From contig NC_079891.1 of NCBI RefSeq assembly GCF_024868665.1, positions 16,053,962 to 16,117,961 of the forward strand: a stretch of 64,000 nt of DNA. The letters run 5' to 3'. The position numbers were made by a program, and so were the translations under genes. This DNA comes from Triplophysa rosa (Eukaryota > Chordata > Actinopteri > Cypriniformes > Nemacheilidae). This document shows positions 59,233 to 64,000 of this stretch, in pieces (the stretch's first letter is position 1; every line of letters begins with the position of its first letter). The notes under the pieces are model-generated. The model saw only the letters and a program-made list of their open reading frames with translations. It did not search any database and had not been told where the DNA came from.

Positions 59233-59668
59233 TAGGATAGTTCACCCAAAATTAAAAATTCTGTCATCATTTACTCCCTTTCAAATTGCTCTAAATCTGT
59301 ATTTCTTTGTTCTGATGAACACAGAGAAAGATATTTGGAAGAATGCTTACAACCAAACAATTCTTGGACCCCGTTGACTACCATAGTAGGAAAAATTACT
59401 TATTAGATTTTTTTGTTGTTCTGTGAAACACAAAAGAAGATATTTAGAAAAATGTAGGACAGGAAACCGTTCTGGAGCACTTCTGACTACCATTGTAATT
59501 TTTCCTACTATGGTAGTCAATGGTGGCCAAGAACTGTTTGGTTACAAGCATTCGTCTAAATATCTTTCTCTGTGTTCAACCAAACAAACAAATTTATACA
59601 GGTTTGGAACAACTAGAGTGTGAGTAAATCACGACAGAATTTTCATTTTTGGGTGAACTATCCCTTTA
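59233..59668. mobile_element. AGTTCACCCAAA inverted-repeat element (copy 2)
   Basis: It begins TAGGATAGTTCACCCAAAAT and ends GGGTGAACTATCCCTTTA. The centre holds further inverted repeats, with ACTACCATAGTAGGAAAAAT and its mirror. Confidence 0.9.
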
Positions 59669-62600
59669 AGAACAAATCATGATATCTTTTAACAGAACCT
59701 CTGTCATATTTATTGCTTTACTAAAGAGTAAAGATCCAGTTGCAATTGGTAGATTTGTATTTCTCTGGTGTTGTGTGGGCCCTGTTGTCATAAACACTTG
59801 TTTATTTCCAAATTATATCTGAGGTGGAAATAAATACCTATATAGTGATGTGAAAAAAAAACTGATAGTGACAGTCAAGACTTTTACCTCTTTCCTTTTG
59901 ATATGCTTGCACCACAACACAAGAAGAGAAAATACTTGAGAAAACGTCTCTGGGAAATTTTAAATGCATCATTAGCAACAAATTGTTAGTTGATTTGATT
60001 TTGTCACTACCTCAATTTATTGAGTGAATTTAGTTGTATAGTTTAGTTCAGGGGTTCTCAAACTTTTTCGTTGTAAGGGTCCCTTTGTGTGGGGTGCATC
60101 TCTTTGCGGACCCCCAAAATAAAGACGTATAATCTAACTTAGAATTTTATGTTCAAATATTATGTTGAAATAGAATGTTCTGCTTTTTTTGCTTTATTTG
60201 TAACAAAAATTACACGGAGCTTCAACACCTTTTGATTTGGTCACAGTATGCCGTGGTTCACACCTCACCTCATAGTAAGTGGTAAACACACACATCCATC
60301 TCGTATATGATGAGTTGTTTGCCTCATACGTTACAAAAGAATTATTCAGGACTTATATTGATGATCTATAAACACATAAAACATTCCTTGAAGCTTAGTT
60401 AGTAGCTCTCTCAGTCTCTCTTTCATGCATATAAGCACTCTCACGCTTACTCATATTCACTGGACTGATCTTTCCACACGTTTGTTCGCACTCTCGCACA
60501 CCCACAGATCACTCGCTTTCTTCTGTACTCGCACCTTATGTTCTGTGGCTGAACCACCATCAGTAGAAATGTCAGAGGCTCTCACACAGTCTGTCTCTTA
60601 AAGGGACGTTCACACACATACACCATAGTACAGCCACCGGATGTCATTCGCTTTAACCCTCTTGTGAGATGCCATAGTGAAGTGTCTGCGGTAAGTGGGT
60701 AATAGAGATATTATCAAAGGAGGACTTGTAAATGTGTGAATGAAATCTTATAGTTTTAGTTCCTATGTTACATTTAAGAAAGCTTGTTTTTGTTTGCTTA
60801 AGTATTCCCTATGCATTTCTTTGTTTAATGATGGTGCCGTTTTACTTGTTCAGGTCTCCATTTACATTTAGTTGCTGTTGGGCAGAAACCTTGTATCTCT
60901 GTTTTTCATGTTTGTTTTATTTTTTTAATAAATCATTACCATGGGGCACCCTTCATGTTTGTGTGTGAGTTATCAAATTGTTAACAAATAAAATGTCTTA
61001 AAAATAGCTTGACAGTGCAATTTTTTTTACTTTAAATATATATAAAAAAATTCTGTATATTGGCAGTTTTGGAAATGCAAGGTTTCAGTGTGATAGTGAT
61101 GATTTGCGTTTGGCAGACGCTTTTATCCAAAGTGATTTCAAGTGTAATGTATACATTTGATCAAAACGGGCGATCCTCTTTTATCTCTTCTCTTTCACAA
61201 TTTCATACTTATATTTGCTTTTATGTTCATTTGTTTGTGCTTTTGTTTGTTCAGTCACTTCAGTCATTCACTTTTGTCTTTTTTTATCTTTCCGACGTAA
61301 TTCCAACCTTTTTCATGTAATGGCTTTGTCAGATTCCGTGCTGTGGTTTTTCAGTACTTAATTTCGTCTGGCCTGTGTCATGTTTTTTTTCACACACTTT
61401 CACAATCACACACAGCCTATTAGCATTTTGTCACTTCATTTTCTCACACTGATAACTTAATGTAAGCTACTGTAATATTTCATGATGCGTGTCACACACA
61501 TTCTCACACGCTCTTTCAGATGACACTGTGTCTGTTAGAATAACAAAACTCTGACAGGATGACGAGGTCTCTGTGGCTGAAGCAAATAATAAAAAAGCCT
61601 GCGAGAACTTAATGCTTCAGAATGTGCTTAAGTCATCACTAGCATGCTGAAAGCGACATGCCCCCTCATCGTGCAACTACAGCAAAATGTATTCAGGCTT
61701 GGAGCTATAAATTGATGCTCTGAATGAACAAATGCACCGGCGTGAGCGTTTATTTACAACCAGTCTTTCTCTCTCCGCTCTTGGATTCAAGGATAAGCTT
61801 GTCTCATTTGGCAAAAGAAAAAAATCATCACCCCCCTCCCACCACCCACTCAGTCTTCTATAGTCCCTCACAAATGATAATCACAATCTCTCCACTCGTC
61901 TCCTGAAAAGTCATTTCACTCGATAGCTTTTTGTGTTGCTGGCAAAATTTCCACATAAGCCTACATTGGTTTTGATCTTTCCCTCTGTTGCATGTGTATA
62001 TTTTAGTGTAATTAGCCTGCGGTTTTCCTGAGCGTAAAGGCCAGCGCAGGCAGATTGTCTAAGCTCCAGAGAACAGACCCACCAGCGCCTGATTACAGCT
62101 TACCCTAGTCATTTTCTAGATAGCTCACTTCCACTCCACTTTCCTCCCTCTGTCCTTTCTTCTCTCACGTACTCCCTCCCTCTCTCCTCCCATGCACACC
62201 AAGAAAGATACAAATGCAGAGGTGAAAAGAGTCTTTTGTCAGATGTGGTTTGACCCAAACGTCCCCAGCAGTTTCGAACCCAAACTCACTTTCTCTATTC
62301 CTCACTTTTTGCTTTTGGGGTTTTGTTTTTCCCACTCGCTTTACAATAGCAGGGGTGATTTTAAATATGTAATATATGTGGGAATTGCATAACTATAATA
62401 GAACTCCATGTCAGCTATAAAGTTTAAAGACAATTTTCCTGAAAAACAGTGGCGTGAGGTGAAACGTGTCTGATTTGTTTATCAGTTTCAGTCAGCTTGA
62501 TAATTTTACCCTGGTCACATTTATGCTGGTCACATTTATACAAGCACAATTTAGCAAAATCCACAAAACTAAAGCACAGAAAATCAAATGTTTGATTTTG

Positions 62601-62711
62601 CAAAGTAAGAACATAAATACCATTGGCGTGTCTGTAATTGCAGAACTGTTTAGCACTCCTGAGCCTATAGCTGTAGATAAAAAAATTGTGAACGGAAAGT
62701 TGGAGCGCACT
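59669..62711. other. No gene; single hAT end and repeat fragment
   Basis: CAGGGGTTCTCAAACTTTTT at 60055 is a hAT-type end whose partner I could not find. GGCAGACGCTTTTATCCAAA near 61113 is a fragment of a common fish repeat. 62010-62100 looks less AT-rich and could be a conserved non-coding element. No convincing frames. Confidence 0.45.
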
Positions 62712-63045
62712 CAAAGGGATAGTTCACCCAAAAATGAAAATTCATCATTTACTCATCCGTAGGTTGTACCAAACCTGTAACAATTTCTTTGTTTTGCTAA
62801 ACACAAAGGAAGATATTAGGAAAAATGTCAGTAACCAAACCGATCTCATCCCCCATTGACTCCCATATTATTTATTTTCCCTACTATGGCAGTCAATGGG
62901 GGATGAGATCTGTTTGGTTACTGACATTCTTCCAAATATCTTTCTCTGTGTTCATCAGAACAAAGACATTTATAAAAGTTTAGAACAACTTGAGGGTGAG
63001 TAAATGATGACAGAATTTTCATTTTTGGGTAGACTGTCCCTTTAA
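62712..63045. mobile_element. AGTTCACCCAAA inverted-repeat element (copy 3)
   Basis: It begins AAAGGGATAGTTCACCCAAA and ends TTTTGGGTAGACTGTCCCTT. Internal blocks (CAGTCAATGGGGGATGAGAT) are mirrored by CTCATCCCCCATTGACTCCC. Confidence 0.9.
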
Positions 63046-63740
63046 GTGATAGTACAGCAAAGAATGAAAATTCTGTCATGAATTAGTGGAATGTCATTCC
63101 ACTGCAACTAGGCGCAAAACATTAGTAAAGAAAGACATTGTTAAATAGTCCATGTGATTCAACCTTTGTAAGAGACCATTAAAAATACTGTGTTTTTGTT
63201 CATAATGTAAGAATTAAGTATGGATTGGGTTATGAAACATGGAAGATGTTTTTGTGATTTGATAGATTTTGTATCTTGAATGTCTTTGATGTACACTGCG
63301 TGTGTGTCTATGAGTTGTAACAGGAATTTGCAAACACTTGTGCTGAACCGTAGTTATAATCAGGTGGGCTAGTAAGCTTAATAAGATGGCAGGTGCACAT
63401 GAATGTTAGATGCTGATAGTTTGAGCCTATATTGTTTTACTGTAGATTTTATACTTTGCATCACTTTGAAGTGAACTTGACGCATGTTTGATGATGAGGG
63501 AAAGACGATTATATTTGACTTGCATTCCTTTTATGAAGTGACTGGAATCCTATTTGTGTGCAATAAAACAAAATTAATGACTTTATTCAACAATTTTCCG
63601 TCTCCGACAACACGCATCCACGAGAGCATGTGACGCATGCGTGTGGTGCTGATGCAGGAGCCAGCATTCTACATCTGTACCACATGCAGGCCCGGCTCCA
63701 CAGGGGGAGCTTTCTATCAGAAGCTTTGCTCACCCTGCCT
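63046..63740. other. No gene recognised
   Basis: Mostly AT-rich to 63590, then GC-richer from 63600, with GACGCATGCGTG near 63632. The latter may be the distal part of a promoter. Confidence 0.4.
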
Positions 63741-63951
63741 CCACCCAGAGCCGTTGAGAGAGGAGCATGATGACTAAAATGTTTATTTAAATTGTGATAA
63801 GTATCCAGTCCTCACTATAGATGTCCATCAGTTGCACGCGATTGGCTACAATGCTCAACGCTGAAAAGCGCGCTGCTATTAGAAATCAGCTCTTCATGCA
63901 GAGCTTGAACACAAATAAGCACGGGCCTTTGTAAAAGCAGCTTCGTATCAG
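63741..63951 (+). promoter_or_regulatory. Possible alternative promoter and first exon
   Basis: An inverted CCAAT box (GCGATTGGCT, about 63838-63847) precedes sequence ending in a strong splice donor, ATCAG|GTGAGT, with the GT at 63952-63953. A 37-codon frame (ATG at 63820) stops before the donor, so the exon would be untranslated or carry an upstream frame. Unsupported by homology. Confidence 0.3.
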
Positions 63952-64000
63952 GTGAGTTGAAATAGTCTTGGCTACTGGATCCGCGTTCCGCCCGTGCATA

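Overview
The window reads as intergenic and intronic DNA from a teleost fish, most likely a cyprinid. It combines a DIRS1-type retrotransposon, many non-autonomous hAT elements, a Tc1/mariner transposon, L2-like LINE tails, a tRNA-derived SINE and the short 'AGTTCACCCAAA' inverted-repeat element with long TG microsatellites and AT-rich unique DNA. I recognise no complete host protein-coding gene. The only intact, clearly functional-looking reading frame is a 346-residue Tc1/mariner transposase (25942-26982). All family names come from motifs and from memory; no database was searched.

Layout. 65-12416 is a nest of elements bounded by long inverted repeats. It holds two oppositely oriented LINE tails, a 5.9-kb DIRS element (coding on the minus strand) with complete terminal and internal complementary repeats but dead genes, and a 3.4-kb hAT element containing two more hATs. 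12418-16207 has small elements and a SINE. 16.6-18.25 kb is the best host regulatory region: an NRF1/ETS-type promoter, then a CpG-rich promoter with a full CRE, CCAAT boxes and a GC box, each followed by a plausible non-coding first exon with a plus-strand splice donor. 18.25-58 kb looks like long introns or intergenic DNA loaded with nested DNA transposons. At 58.5 kb and 63.95 kb there are two further candidate plus-strand first exons with donors. A host gene with several alternative promoters running rightward out of the window is a reasonable but unproven reading.

Transposon archaeology is the strongest content. Twelve hAT-like insertions have exact 8-bp target duplications read directly from the sequence; several others are imperfect or unclear. 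Two copies of one hAT family (41047-42983 and 45778-48928) each carry a different nested insertion and each provide the empty site for the other. One nested element (45863-47952) is unusual: its 630-670-bp inverted arms each contain the start of the same small open reading frame, with a tRNA-like cassette between them. The Tc1 element at 25794-27014 has perfect 29-bp inverted repeats, TA duplications and a DD36E catalytic triad, so it may be young or active.
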